Positions 8,908 to 20,226 of a DNA stretch of 64,000 bases are shown in pieces. Under the pieces are notes generated by a model that was given only the letters and a program-made list of their open reading frames with translations, ran no database searches and was not told the DNA's origin. Position numbers and translations under genes: made by a program. Within the stretch, counting starts at the first letter, position 1; every line of letters starts with the position of its first letter. The DNA is from Clarkia xantiana subsp. parviflora (Eukaryota > Streptophyta > Magnoliopsida > Myrtales > Onagraceae): the NCBI GenBank assembly GCA_036873135.1, contig JAPTYO010000005.1, positions 12,936,166 to 13,000,165 of the forward strand. Reading direction: 5' to 3'.

Positions 8908-11607
8908 ATGTCTGGTAAGGATTTTTCCTTCACTGCCTGTTCGTCTTTTCCTTATTTATAGCTTTCCAAGAATCCCACTGTGTTTTTCTTGCCATTGTTG
9001 CTTTTCAGACAGCGGGTCCAGCTCTGAGGGGAGAAAGCCTTTTAATTTTGATTATGCTCTGAATGAAATTTCCAATACTGCCTATGATGCAGCCCTCCGA
9101 GAGGGGTGTATCACTTCTACTTGGGAACCCCGTTTCCCGTATCCTTGGCCTCGCCCCTCGGGTAACCCTGAGGTTACTCGTCCCCAAAAAGGGGAGGTAT
9201 TTGTCTATACGGGGCAAGTATCAGCGGGGATCAGATTCCCCTTCTGTGGTAATCTGGTCGAGATGTGCCAGCATTACAAAACGCATCCAACTACCTTCTC
9301 TCCCCATGCCATCCGTCTATGGAACGCCTTCCAGGTTCTCTGCTTCCGACAGAAGTGGGTTTACAGCTTCCAGCTCTTCAGAACCTTCTATGGGATGAAG
9401 TGCAACGAGGCGGGGGTTTGCGCCTTCTATCCTCGGATGCCCAAGTGGAGTAAGCAGCAGCTTGCACAGTGTAACTGGACCAGTGACACCTGGAAGGTGG
9501 TCAAGGGTCGGGGACTCCTGGTTGATACGGGGTCCGACAACAGTGGTTGGAAGAGGAGCTACTTCTTCATCCGACACTCTTCGATCCCCTGGCCCCGATG
9601 GGAGGTGGCAGGAGACCCCCCGCCTGCCTTCCACACCTATACCGACGAAGATTTCGAAACTCTTCAACTCATCCAGCTTTACCGATGGGGGGAGTCCTAC
9701 ACTCCCCTCGACGCCAATTCCCTCGTGGAGCGGGACCTGGTGAACGCCGGGATCCGACTCCTCGATATAATCTCTGGGGGGCAGCTTTTCGACGGCCCTT
9801 CTAATATGGTTCCCTGGGTAAACTTCTAACTCTTCTTCGTTTATTGTTTGCAGCCAAGAAGGTATCTGTGCTGACCGATCTGTTCCTTAAGCAGGGGGAG
9901 ACCGATGTTGTTCGCCCTTCGCGGAAGAGGAAGTCCGCCAAGAAGGCTGCTGCTCAGTCGGGGTCTCCTTCTGCGGAGCAACCCAAGCGAAAGCGGGTGG
10001 AGCTGGACCAACTCTTCGGCGTCCAGAATGTTGAAGAAGGTAAAACGCTCCGACTCGCTATTAAATCGTACATGAGGATGGCCCCGAGGGATTTGATTCC
10101 TTCGACCAAGGAGGCCCGTATTGCTGACGTTAGACGGATCCTTCGAGGCGAAACTCCTCGTGTCCTGAAGGCGGGCTACTACCACTATCATGGGAAAGAT
10201 CAATACGTCTCCCGACGTATCGTTTGGTGTAAGAATCCTGATGAACTCCCTGACTACATTTCTGAAGCCTCTCATCCTCCAGGTGCAGGTCGTTCAGGAG
10301 CTCCATCGGGTGCTGAAGCTTCCGCGGATGCACCGTCTTCAACAGGGGTGCCTCCCTCAACTGGGGAGAAGACCCTGACCGGCGAACAGTTTCGTCGGGT
10401 GGAAAGCTTGGACTCCTCCGAGGAGACTGATGAGGGGGGCTCCCTTCGTCATCGTCGGAGGACGGGGCAGTCTCCCCTGAAACCAACCTCTCAGGGGCCG
10501 CCCCCTTCATCTCCTCCGCAGCAGCGGCAGCCGTCGCCCATCCATAACTTCACTCCTTCCCCCGTCCGGGTCGAGACGGAGGCATGCCCTTCCACGTATC
10601 GTCCTCCTCCTCCTGTTGCTCTAGATAGGAATTTCTATAGGCCCTTCAACCCCTCACAAGCGAATGCCCCCTAGACTCCCATCCAGACGCTGCAAGGAGT
10701 CCCGCTCGTACAAGGGGAGCAGCACCAGGATCTGGCCCTGCATCTGCTGGCAGACTCGATCCTGCCTACCATGCGGTATCCGATTTCCCTCAATCGGACG
10801 GCCATGCATCGGGATGTCAGAGAGATGTCCATGCGTCGGATAGAGGTAAAACTTTGCTTCTCCCTTTTGAATGATAAATCGGGTTGTTTGTCTGTTAACA
10901 CTTTTTCCTCTTATTGTAGGAGCTCGGGGACTTCAACCGTCTTCTTGGGTATATCATCGCCTATGATGAGTCCCGGGAGCGGGATCGAGCAGTCCTCGAC
11001 CAGCTCAAGGAGGATCTTAAGGCCTCCCAGTCTTCGCGGGGAAAGCTTGTCAAGGAGCAGGCTGTCCTTGACCAAAAGGTTCGGGACCTCCAGAAGCAGG
11101 TCGGGGACTTCGAGGGGCTCTTGAGGCAAGAGCGGCAGGAGCGGCAGGCGGCTGTGGATAAGCTGGTCTTCGAGAAGAAAGCTGCTGAGGACAAACTCGT
11201 CCTTGAGAAGAAGGCTCTGGAGGAGCAAATCGCGGGATTTCCTGCGCAGCTGGTCGAGGCGGAGGCAAAGGGCCGGGAGGATTATCGAAGGTCTGGGGAC
11301 TTCCAGGCCGACTCTATGAAATTCTTCGGCGCGGAGGTGGAGAACACTCTCTTCAATGCGGTTGAGGAGCTCCACCTGGAGTATGGGGACGCCATCAACT
11401 TTGACAAGTCTCCTTCCCTCGCTCCCTTTGCGAAGAAGTATTTTGCTCTATCTAAGGAGAGTGATGGGGGGGAGTACTCCCGCAATAGCCGAAGACGTAA
11501 CAGATGCCCCGATAGTTGATCCTCCCGAGGCCAACCCTGTGGAACCTTCTGCTACCGACTCCGCGGACCCAGCTGCTGCCGATGCTGCCGACAAGGACCA
11601 AGCTTAA
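8908..11607 (+). pseudogene. E1 antisense gene: PF04195-like N-terminal domain plus coiled coil, disrupted
   Basis: Its role is unknown; antisense ORFs at this position are known from Tat elements. Predicted exons are 8908-8914 (ATG TCT G, donor GTAAGG), 9009-9817, about 9854-10845 and 10920-11607. Exon 2 encodes about 270 residues resembling the plant 'putative gypsy type transposon' domain (R-W-N-A-F-Q-V and P-R-W-E-V motifs). Exon 3 starts with a basic stretch (RKRKSAKK) and becomes Pro/Ser-rich. Exon 4 (joined by GTAAAA..TTGTAG, 74 nt, phase 0) is a Lys/Glu/Gln-rich coiled coil with an acidic Ala/Asp tail. Two lesions are visible: TAG at 10672 where E3 has Trp, and a run of 7 G near 11466 where E3 has 6, which shifts frame and ends at 11519. 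The exon 2/3 joint is unresolved because the 36-nt GTAAAC..TTGCAG segment is too short and out of phase. Confidence 0.75.
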
Positions 11608-11754
11608 ACGTTTATCTTTAGAGTCCTTGTATCTTCTCCTTTTTTGTCATTGTCGGGACTTTGAGTCCTTATCAACTATCAGACTTTCTCAGTTCCGATT
11701 TTCTTGACGTATTTCTTCGAGTGGTTTTACTATATTTGCCTAGGTCGATACTTC

Positions 11755-12383
11755 GACACTTAAGACATCTTCGTACGTCATTCCCGACGATTTAAGAACT
11801 TTCACCACTTAAGGCGACTTATCATCGTGTACCGCTCAAGGCGACTTAATATCGTGCACCACTTAAGGCGACTTTTCTCGTGCACCGCTTAAGGTGACTT
11901 AATTCCGCGCACCACTTAAGGCGACTTAGTTCCGTGCATCACTTAAGACGACTTAATATTACTTAGAGTAAATCTAAGAATCACGCATCACTCAAGACGA
12001 CTTAATATCGTGCACCACTCAAGGCGACTTTATATCGTGCACCACTTAAGGCGACTTTTCTCATGCACCACTTAAGGTGACTTTCTCGTGCACCACTTAA
12101 GGCACTTAGTATCGTGCATCACTTAAGACGACTTTTTGATACTTAGCGTAAATCTAAGGATCGTGCACCACTCAAGGCGGCTTTTCTCGTGCACCACTCA
12201 AGGCAACTTCGACACTTAGCATAAATCTAAGGATAACTCTGATTGGAAGCAACCTCTTTATTTATTGACGGCACAAAATTGTCTTACATCGAATTAAACG
12301 ATACACAACATACACCACTTAAGGCGATTTTACATCGGGCACCACTTAAGGCGACTTTATCGGGCACCACTTAAGGCGACTTT
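11755..12383. repeat. E1 tandem array between the convergent 3' ends
   Basis: About 20 degenerate units of roughly 25-30 bp are built on CACTTAAGGCGACTT and CGTGCACCAC. The array fills the space between the integrase stop (12386) and the antisense-gene stop (11607). A longer higher-order unit containing ACTTAGAGTAAATCTAAG recurs within it. The same word family forms the arrays in E3 and E2. Confidence 0.9.
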
Positions 12384-12385
12384 CT

Positions 12386-15300
12386 TCAAGCGTGGTGTTT
12401 CTTCATGTGTTCGCCACTAAAAGAATGCTTTAACGTTCTGCCATCGAGGTCTTCCAACTTGTACGCATTTGGAGCTGGCATCCCCACGACCTTATAAGGT
12501 CCTTCCCATTTTGGTGACATCTTGTTGATTCGATCCAAAAGGGTGAACTCGTTGCGACGCCAAACCAGCTCCCCGACGAAGAACTGTCGGGACTTCACTC
12601 GCCGATTGTAGTACCTGGCCGTCGCCAAACGCATTCGAGCTTGGACTTCATCGGCTTCCCGCCTCTTCTCTTCGAGTAAGTCCAAGTCCAGACGTCTCAT
12701 CTCATCGTTCGTCAGAGGCTCGTAATATCTCATCCGATGGGACACCACTGCTACCTCCACGGGGCGACAGTCTCCGTGCCATAAACGAGGCCAAACGGAG
12801 TCTCCCCCGTTGATCGTTTGGGCGTCGTTCTAACAGCCCAAAGCACGTTTTCCAGTTCGCTCAGCCACTTGCCCTTCAAGGCATAGACCCTCTTCTTCAG
12901 GCCATCCATCACGATTTTGTTGGCTGATTCCACCTGACCGTTAGTCTGAGCATGGCGTACAGAAGCAGTCCGATGCTCGATGTTCAACTCCTCCAGATAC
13001 TCCCTCACCTGAGAGCCGTTAAACGGTGGACCATTGTCGCTGATCACCACCTTAGGAATCCCGTATCTGGACACAATGTGGGTCTGGAGGAACTTGACGA
13101 TCTGATTCCCCGTCGTTCTGGCCAATGCCTTCGCCTCTATCCATTTCGAAAAATAATCGATTGCTACAAGTAAATACTTACATTGACCTTGTGCTTGTGG
13201 AAGAGGTCCCACCAAGTCGATGCCCCACTGCGCGAAGGGCCAAGCGCTCTTGATGGATGTCAGATTAGCGGCCGGAGCCGTGATACTCGGGGCGTATCTT
13301 TGGCACGCGTCACAGGATCGGACCAACGCCGTTGCTTCCTTGCTCATCGTGGGCCAATAATAGCCCAAGTTCAGCACTTTCCTCATAATGGATCGGGCCC
13401 CTTCATGACAAGCCGCGACCCCTTCATGCACTTCCCTCAGGATTCGATTTGTGTCGGGCTCTGCCACACACTTTAGGTACGGAGTTGAGAACCAGCCCTT
13501 CTTGTAAAACTGATTGTCCAGCATCACATAATTAGCCGCGATCCGATGTATCCTGTTCGCTGCTACTTTATCATCGGGGACCGCCGCCGTAATCAGGTAC
13601 GCGACTATCGGGGACATCCAAGTCGGCTCTTCCCCCGATCTTGTCTCAATGGCACACACCTGTGTCGGGTCGATGGTCGATAAGATCACCTTTTCTAAGA
13701 AGTGCACCTTCCGAATTTCTTCCAGGGGTGCCCCCAGGGCAAATTTGCTCAAGGCGTCTGCCTCTACATTCTCTTCCCTCGGGATTGCCTCGATATCGAA
13801 GCTTTTGAAGCTCTCTTTCAAGGCTTGTACCTCGCGTAGGTATTTCTTCATTATCGGACTCCTCGCTTCGTATCGCCCTTGAACTTGGTTTATGATTAAA
13901 GCTGCGTCACACTTCACTCTCAAGTGATCGACTCCCGTGCCTTTAGCAATTTTCAGGCCCGTGATAAGAGCTTCATACTCCGCTTCGTTGTTTGTGGCCT
14001 TGAATGTTAAAGCCAAGGCGTATCGGGACGCCCAAACTCTTCTCTAGGAACTGTGTCTGTCTGGAGGACAGTCATGGCCTCTCGTCTCCTCCTTCGGGTG
14101 GCATTAACATAACATTTTCGGGAAGCCACCTGATCGCCCTTGACCTCTCCGACTCCGTGGTCGGTCGGGAACTTCATCTTCTGGTGCACTGTCGAGAAAA
14201 CCGCCATCAGGGGGTTAATGGTGGTTCTCCCGATGATCGCGTTGTAAGTCCCTGCGGAATCAACTACCACGAACTCCACGTTCCTCCTTTATGATTTCCA
14301 CCCACTACCAAACTCCACTGGTAAGGTGATTACTCCTAGCGGATAGGAGGTTGAGCCAGAGAACCCGACCATCGGGAAGTTTGCCTCCTTCAGATCTTTC
14401 TTCGTTTTTCCCATGGCCTCCAGCGCGTCCATAAATAGGATATCGGAGGAGCTTCCCCCGTTGATCAGAATTCGCTTCGTTTCGAACCCGTCTACATCCA
14501 AGGTTACAACCAAGGCGTCATTGTGTGGAGTCTCCACGCTTATGAGATATTCCGACGAAAAGGAGATTACCATATCTTCTTTCAAGGTCCAGGATCGGGA
14601 CCTCTTACCCAGCACCACCGCCGTAGGGATTCTAGAGGCATAAACCTCTCGGGCGGATGAAGTATCACCTCCAGCAGCAAACCCTCCATGAATCACATTG
14701 ATAGTGCCCCGTCTCTCCTTACGAGCACCGGATGACTCTGGGTCGGTTCTCTTCTTCTTTGGGGACCGATCGCGGGATCGGGATCGCGATCGGGACCGAG
14801 AGCGGGATCGACACCGCTTATCCCCGACGAATTCCTTGAGCTTCCCCTTCTGGATCAGCTTTTCGATCTCCTTCTTCAGTTCCCGACAATGGTTGGTGTC
14901 GTGACCATTTGCGCGGTGAAATTGACAGGAGCGATCCGTGCGAGATCCCAAGAATTCTCCATCCTTCTTTGCGGGGTACCTGGAGATACCTTGTCGTTCC
15001 ATGACCGTCAGTACCTCCGCCATGGAGCAGTTGAGAGGAATGTCAAGATCCTCCCGCTTATCCTTCCTTGAAGAGCGCCTATCGTCCCTCCGATCCGGGC
15101 GGCCTCGATTCCGACTACTGTCGGGTTTACCCTTTGACTTACGATCGTCAAAAGGTTTAACCGACTGCTATCCTTTGTTCGACTTTGGAGGCTCCAACTC
15201 TCCCGCGGCTATTTTTGACTCCTGGACATCGATTTGCCGTTTTACCCTCTTCTGTAGTGCCTCCATATTCCACACAGCCTTTTCAGCTACACTGTGCATT

Positions 15301-16324
15301 AGATCGGAACCGTAGGGGGCCGTTAAGTTCCGGATAAATGTACGGATGGTTTCTCCCTCCGAGATCTCCTCATCAAGTTCTGCTACACTGGCAGTGTACC
15401 GCTGGTAATAGTGCGCCAGCGATTCGTCGGGCCTCTGTACCACCTGGGTCAGGGACCTCACACTCTTCAGCAAATGTCTTCGACCCTGGTACTGCTTAAT
15501 GAACCGGTCGTGCATATCTGCCCAGCAAGTGATGCAGCCTGGGGGCAGACTAAAGAACCAGGTCAGGGCTCTTTCTCCAAGTGTGTTCGGGAACAGCGTA
15601 CACACTATGTCTTCATTCGGGGCTCTTCCCAGACATGCCATGAGGTGCTTTTGGACATGACGAACTGGATCTCCTTCACCATCGTACTCCTTTATCGTGG
15701 GGATACCCAGCCCTGGTGGGGCTAGGGTATCTATGAGTCGGGGAACGAAGGGATGAGTAGACCGATCCCTCAGCTCCGATACCAGCGGCTTCTGCTCTCC
15801 CATGCAGATGTTCACGATCTTTACCACCTGGTCGGGGGTGATGGGACCATTCAGGGGAATGGTCCTGTGCGGTACTGGTCCTGGCCCATCAACCACGAAC
15901 CTCTCTGGCTGACCGGATACCCCACTTCTGTTCTGGCCCCGGGGCGGAGCCTCCTGTGCGTTCCGAACCTCTGCTGGTGGGGCCACTTCTTCCAACGGGG
16001 GCATCTCCTCCTGCCTCCTCGCAGCCTCTCTCCGATCCAAGAGAGCCTCAACGGCTGCAAAAAACATAGGCATGGCTTCTGCCACCGCCCTTGTCAGGTC
16101 CGCAGCTGGGGGGGCCTCCTGCCCCCTATTGCCCTGGTGCTGAGCAGCAATGTCTTCGGGACCTTCATTGTGCCCCCTGTCTGGGAGAGCTCAGCCGGGG
16201 GATGGTTCTGGTTTTCCTCCCGTTCTGGTAGTGAATTCAGAGTGGTTGCAGCGGGGTGACTGGAACCACCAGATTGTCCCTGTCTTCTGTGCTTGCCAGC
16301 CGCTATCGATCGAGTAGAAGGCAT
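12386..16324 (-). pseudogene. E1 gag-pro-(RT deleted)-RNase H-integrase, broken
   Basis: Gag starts at ATG 16324 (MPSTRS). A frameshift near 16160-16190 moves the capsid part into the frame 16085-15168, which ends at a TAG where E3 has AAG (Lys). The knuckle (C-x2-H-x4-H-x4-C) and an Arg-Ser tract lie at about 14900 and 14770-14815. The protease core reads NGGSS near 14455, so the catalytic Asp is Asn. At about 14024-14031 the frame jumps from the protease-RT linker straight into the second RNase H, removing RT and RNase H1. Integrase keeps its His/Cys zinc site, both Asp (ID and SDNGPP) and the Glu. A 1-nt deletion near 12755 puts the GPY/F module (KWEGPYKVVG) in another frame that ends at 12386. 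Confidence 0.9.
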
Positions 16325-16342
16325 ATCAGCTTTTTGTTTGAT

Positions 16343-16359
16343 TCCCACAGACGGCGCCA
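16343..16359 (-). other. E1 primer binding site
   Basis: On the minus strand TGGCGCCGTCTGTGGGA follows the 5' LTR after one T. The first nine bases match the 3' end of plant tRNA-Asp as I remember it. The tRNA identity is inferred. Confidence 0.8.
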
Positions 16360-16360
16360 A

Positions 16361-17079
16361 TGTTGGATCACGGTGGAACTCCGGTACGGACTTTGACGGC
16401 GATCCTAGCTCCTTTGCTCCACGCAATCCTGCAAGAGGGGATAGACCGGGCGGTGACCCAGAATCCCTCTCCGATGCTTAAATGAGTGTCTAGTACGAAC
16501 TGGCAAGCAATAATCTCAAAGGGTATGTCATTCAACGTAAGTGATCTGAGGTGACCTCTTGCCTTTTTATAGGCGAAGAGATACCTCAGTTACCTGGTGA
16601 ACCGTTGGGGGTGGTTAGCCCGTATCCCGCGTATCTCGGGTGTGATCCCGCCTATCTAGGCCATGATCTCGCTTATCTCGGCCACGCCCCGCGTATCTCG
16701 GCCACGCTCCGTGTATCTTAACCACGTTCCGCGTATCTCGGCCACGCCCCGCGTATCTTGGCCTTATCCTCTGATAACGAGTCCCGACTCCCGTCGGGGA
16801 CTCCAGAGTTATCTCGTTGTGTCACCGCTTGGGGGCTCCTCGTCATCGTGACAGGGCCAATCGTTCTCAGGGATTCGTCATCGGGGCCTACTTAAAGGCT
16901 TCTTACCGGGAGCTTCCAGCTCATCTGTCGGGACCGACTCTGTCATGACCTTTCATCATCGGGACTCCCTTCGTCGGGACCCTTCTCCTGGGTCATCTTG
17001 ACCTTCATTTGGGGCCTGGTGGGCCTGTTTGCCGTTTCCTCACCGTTAAAGGTCCTAACGGCTATAATCGAACCCATCA
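16361..17079 (-). repeat. E1 5' LTR
   Basis: 719 bp, TG..CA ends. On the minus strand the TATA box TATAAAAA lies at 16571-16564, in agreement with transcription leftward. The U3 array of about 19-bp units is at roughly 16635-16765. The target duplication CACCC follows at 17080-17084. Confidence 0.95.
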
Positions 17080-17133
17080 CACCCGCTCAAATTATCGAAT
17101 CGGGATCGATCCCATGTTTTGTTTTTTAACCCC

Positions 17134-17840
17134 TGATGGACATAAGCCTGGTTTGAGCTCGTCCTAATTTTAACTTAGGCGTCACGTCAGCCCTGTACAC
17201 GATTGCAAATCGAAACATTGACACGAACACACTATTCTACGGGTAAAAACGGTCCGGAAGAGAAAAACGCCCGCCCGGAGCACAACTGGTCTGATCGGAC
17301 TAGTTTGGTCGTAACAAGCTCCCACCGGACTAGTCTGATCGGAGCACCCTTCGGTCGGACTAGTCATCCGACCGAAGAATGCCCCCGACGCCTGGGCGAT
17401 CCTCGCCCAGGTCACACCTTTGAAAGCCTCGTCGATTCGTCTGATACCTGCATTTGCATACGCGGACCCTACCAAACACATTTGACCCTCTGATGCCAAA
17501 CAGGCCCAAACCCTGTTACTATCCGCGAATATCTATTATTCTAGGATAGCACTATCCCTGACCGAGTTAAAGAACCCTTGATCTCTATAAATAGAGATCA
17601 AGACCTCCCCCATTCAAGGGTTGAACTCTCATTTCACTATTGAGCCCTGCCTTCTCTCTACTTTCTCTCTCTAGAATCGTATTCTCATTTAAGCATCGGT
17701 GAGGGTTCGTCAAGCACACCCCCGGCACACCCTTCTTGTAGGCTAGCGAGGAACGGATTACGAGAACAAATGACCGACATACAAGGATTCGACGTCAGTG
17801 ATCGACACCGAGCGACCATCTCGACTCGCGTGATCCATCA
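17134..17840 (+). repeat. E5 5' LTR (Tat-like, old)
   Basis: It begins TGATGGACATAAGCC and ends GTGATCCATCA, followed by TTGGCG (a decayed PBS). This matches the format of the E2 and E3 LTRs, and its 707-bp length is similar. TATAAATA at about 17586 sits in a perfect palindrome (17577-17602). The segment CATTTAAGCATCGGTGAGGG near 17687-17706 matches the R/U5 part of the other Tat LTRs. No partner LTR was identified. Confidence 0.7.
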
Positions 17841-17876
17841 TTGGCGAACAAAGCAAGCCTGGCTATCACAAGAGCA

Positions 17877-19480
17877 ATGACGAGCATTCAACAATTAGGG
17901 AAAAACCATCCACATGAAGTTAATAACCCTACCAATCATGCAAGACCGTCGATACCCCCAGTCCAACAGTCTTCCCCGCAGCCAAATCATCAATCCCCCC
18001 CGCAAACGAACCGACAAGTTTCTCCTCGGAACAATGATGAAGGACCATTGCGTCCAGCTTGTTCTGCATCCTCAACGTATTCAACTCCTATGATCCATCA
18101 ACAACCCAACAGGGAGACCTCACAGCATGGCCCAGTGCCACCACAAGGATTCCAGTACATAATGTCTTCGCAAGGATTCCGCTACGGAATCCCTTCGCAA
18201 GGATTTCGCTACGGAATGCCTTCCCAAGATTTTCCTTGTGGAATTCCATCGTACGACATACCAGCTCACAATCACCATGCTTATGGAGTGTATCTTCGCC
18301 CTATGTATTCACAAGGAGCTCACACAGTGACACCAGATTTTATGTCTGCTTTGGACGATCTTCTGCAATATAGAAAGACCGTGAGAAATCGAGGGGAAAG
18401 ACAAGTACCACCATCACAACAGCACCATCGCGTCCTAACAGGGACGCGCCCACATCCAAGACATAATGAAGGAATGCCCGCTCCAATGGGTGGACAACAA
18501 TCTCCACCTCCTGCTCAACCACAACATCAAACTCCTACAGGAACAAGATCATACACACCAATGAGATAAGAGATACCCCCACCTCAGTCATGGAAACAAT
18601 CGCCATCACCGTACCCCCAGCAACACCGGTACAATTATAACCCATAATTCCAGACTCATCAAGGAAATTATTCTCCGACAGTACCGTACACAAGTTTCGA
18701 CGTACCGTCAGAAGGTCAAACCCACCCCCAGTGGCGTTGACACTGGAGGTAGTGGAGGCAATGATTGAAAGAAAGATTAAAGAATCCAACAGAAAAGTGA
18801 TGCATGCCCTGAGAGGAAATGCTTCCCACCTTTTCACACAAGAAATCGTGACTCACGCATATCAGAATTCTTAAATGCACCAAAGATTGACAAGTACAAT
18901 GGTAAATGAGATCCTATGGAGCATATCCAACAACATGAAGCTTCCCTCCTAGGACGAACGAATAATGAAAGCCATTTAGCTCTCATATTCCCTACAAACT
19001 TAATAGGAATGGCATCACATTGGTTTTTTGGCCTACCACAGTGAAGCGTCGTGTCATGGCAATACATGAAAGCCAAATTCCTCCAAAGGTACCTAGGGGA
19101 GGGCCAGCTATTGAAAGAAGCAAATTCACTTGATGACATCCATCAAGAACACGAGGAAACAATGGCTAGCTATTACACTTGCTTCAACTAGAACCTGGCA
19201 GAAATTAAAGGAGACATGACGGAAGGCGAAATCATTAGAGCTTTCATAAGGAACTTGGGTCGTTTTGGCACAACACTGGCAGAAAAAATGGCCAAAAAGC
19301 CAATCAGCACCCTTGAGGAACTGGCACCGCGAGTAAAATCTCACATCGATTTGGAAAGTTACAGGATGAACGAATGAGTTTGAGCAAACGCTCCAACAGG
19401 AAATGAGGAAGGCAGCAAAGTTTCAAAAGGAAAACGACCCCAGGGGCCGCCCACTAACAAGCAACAAGAGTGGTGCCCCC
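17877..19480 (+). pseudogene. E5 gag, decayed
   Basis: The first ATG after the LTR (17877) opens a frame to 18569. It encodes a Gln/Pro/His-rich N-terminus with an imperfect repeated motif (SQGFRYGIP). Further right, a frame interrupted by several stops (about 18870-19375) reads as a Tat capsid: KIDKYNGK, DPMEHIQQHEA, LIGMASHWFFGLP, MASYYTCFN and EGEIIRAFIRNL align in order with the E3 gag. The gag is cut at 19480 by the E6 LTR. The motif TPDFMSALDDLL also appears, diverged, in E7, so E5 and E7 look like relatives. It cannot make a working Gag. Confidence 0.75.
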
Positions 19481-20212
19481 TGTTAAGACGTGTGTATCGG
19501 GTCAGTGGGTCTTCGGTCCGAATGACACTTCTCATGGGTAGATTTCTTTCTTCCATGATCCGTTAGCTCGTAAATGTAATCCGTCGGCTCAACATGGTCC
19601 GTCGTCTCGCTCCTTTCCGACCTGCACAAGGGGCAATATCGAGCACAGAGATGGCGGGTGGTGCTCGATGAGCCCTCTCCGATGCCTAAGTCAGCCCGAG
19701 ATTTTGAGAGACAAAGTAGAGAGAAGGTAGAGCTAAAATGTGCAAATATGTAAAAACAAAAAAAAAACTCAAATGAATAGAACTTGAGAAGTATATATAG
19801 GCTACGGGGGAATTAAGGTGGCTTAATGACACCGTTAATCTCTAAACGTACTTAATTGACACATAACAGCAGGATTAACCCTTTAAAAGCATGGAGAGGT
19901 GGGTGAAAAAGTCTAAGTACAAGTCGGGTAAAATGGATGTCGGGACCCTCGGGGTCGGACTGGAAATTCGACCCCTAAGGCCTAGGATCGGGTCAGCTTG
20001 TCCGGCCTCTCTTGAGAGAGGCTGGGTCAGCTGACCCGATCTCATCTAGGTGAGACCAACGGACCAGTCCGGACGAATATTTTGGCTCGTCCGGGCCGTT
20101 CGCGTTGCGAGTGAAGTGCTCGGGTCAATGTTTTGAATTATAATCGTAAGTGGGATGATCAAAACAAGACAATCTGAACGGAGACGGGTTCAAATTGGGC
20201 CTATATCCATCA
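19481..20212 (-). repeat. E6 3' LTR
   Basis: On the plus strand it runs from TGTTAAGACGTG to ATATCCATCA (732 bp). A C/G-rich polypurine-type tract follows directly on its right side, so the element reads on the minus strand and its interior lies to the right. It interrupts the E5 gag at GGTGCCCCC. The partner LTR was not found in the window. Confidence 0.65.
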
Positions 20213-20226
20213 CGTGCCCCCGAGTC
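20213..20226 (-). other. E6 polypurine tract
   Basis: The minus strand reads GACTCGGGGGCACG immediately before the LTR start TGATGGAT. This is comparable to the CTTGGGGGCAAA tracts of E1-E4. Confidence 0.6.

Larger units (their letters stand above)
7647..17079 (-). mobile_element. E1: Ty3/gypsy Tat-lineage retrotransposon, internally deleted
   Basis: This is a complete element on the minus strand with two LTRs (711 and 719 bp), a PBS and a PPT. It has identical 5-bp flanks CACCC at 7642-7646 and 17080-17084. Gag-pol reads right to left and an antisense gene reads left to right near the 3' LTR. RT and the RT-linked RNase H are missing through one internal deletion, and gag-pol carries further stops and frameshifts, so the copy is dead by itself. 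By eye the LTRs differ at about 12 substitutions plus three indels. It belongs to the same family as E3: the gag start (MPSTRS), LTR sequence and antisense gene match closely. Confidence 0.95.
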
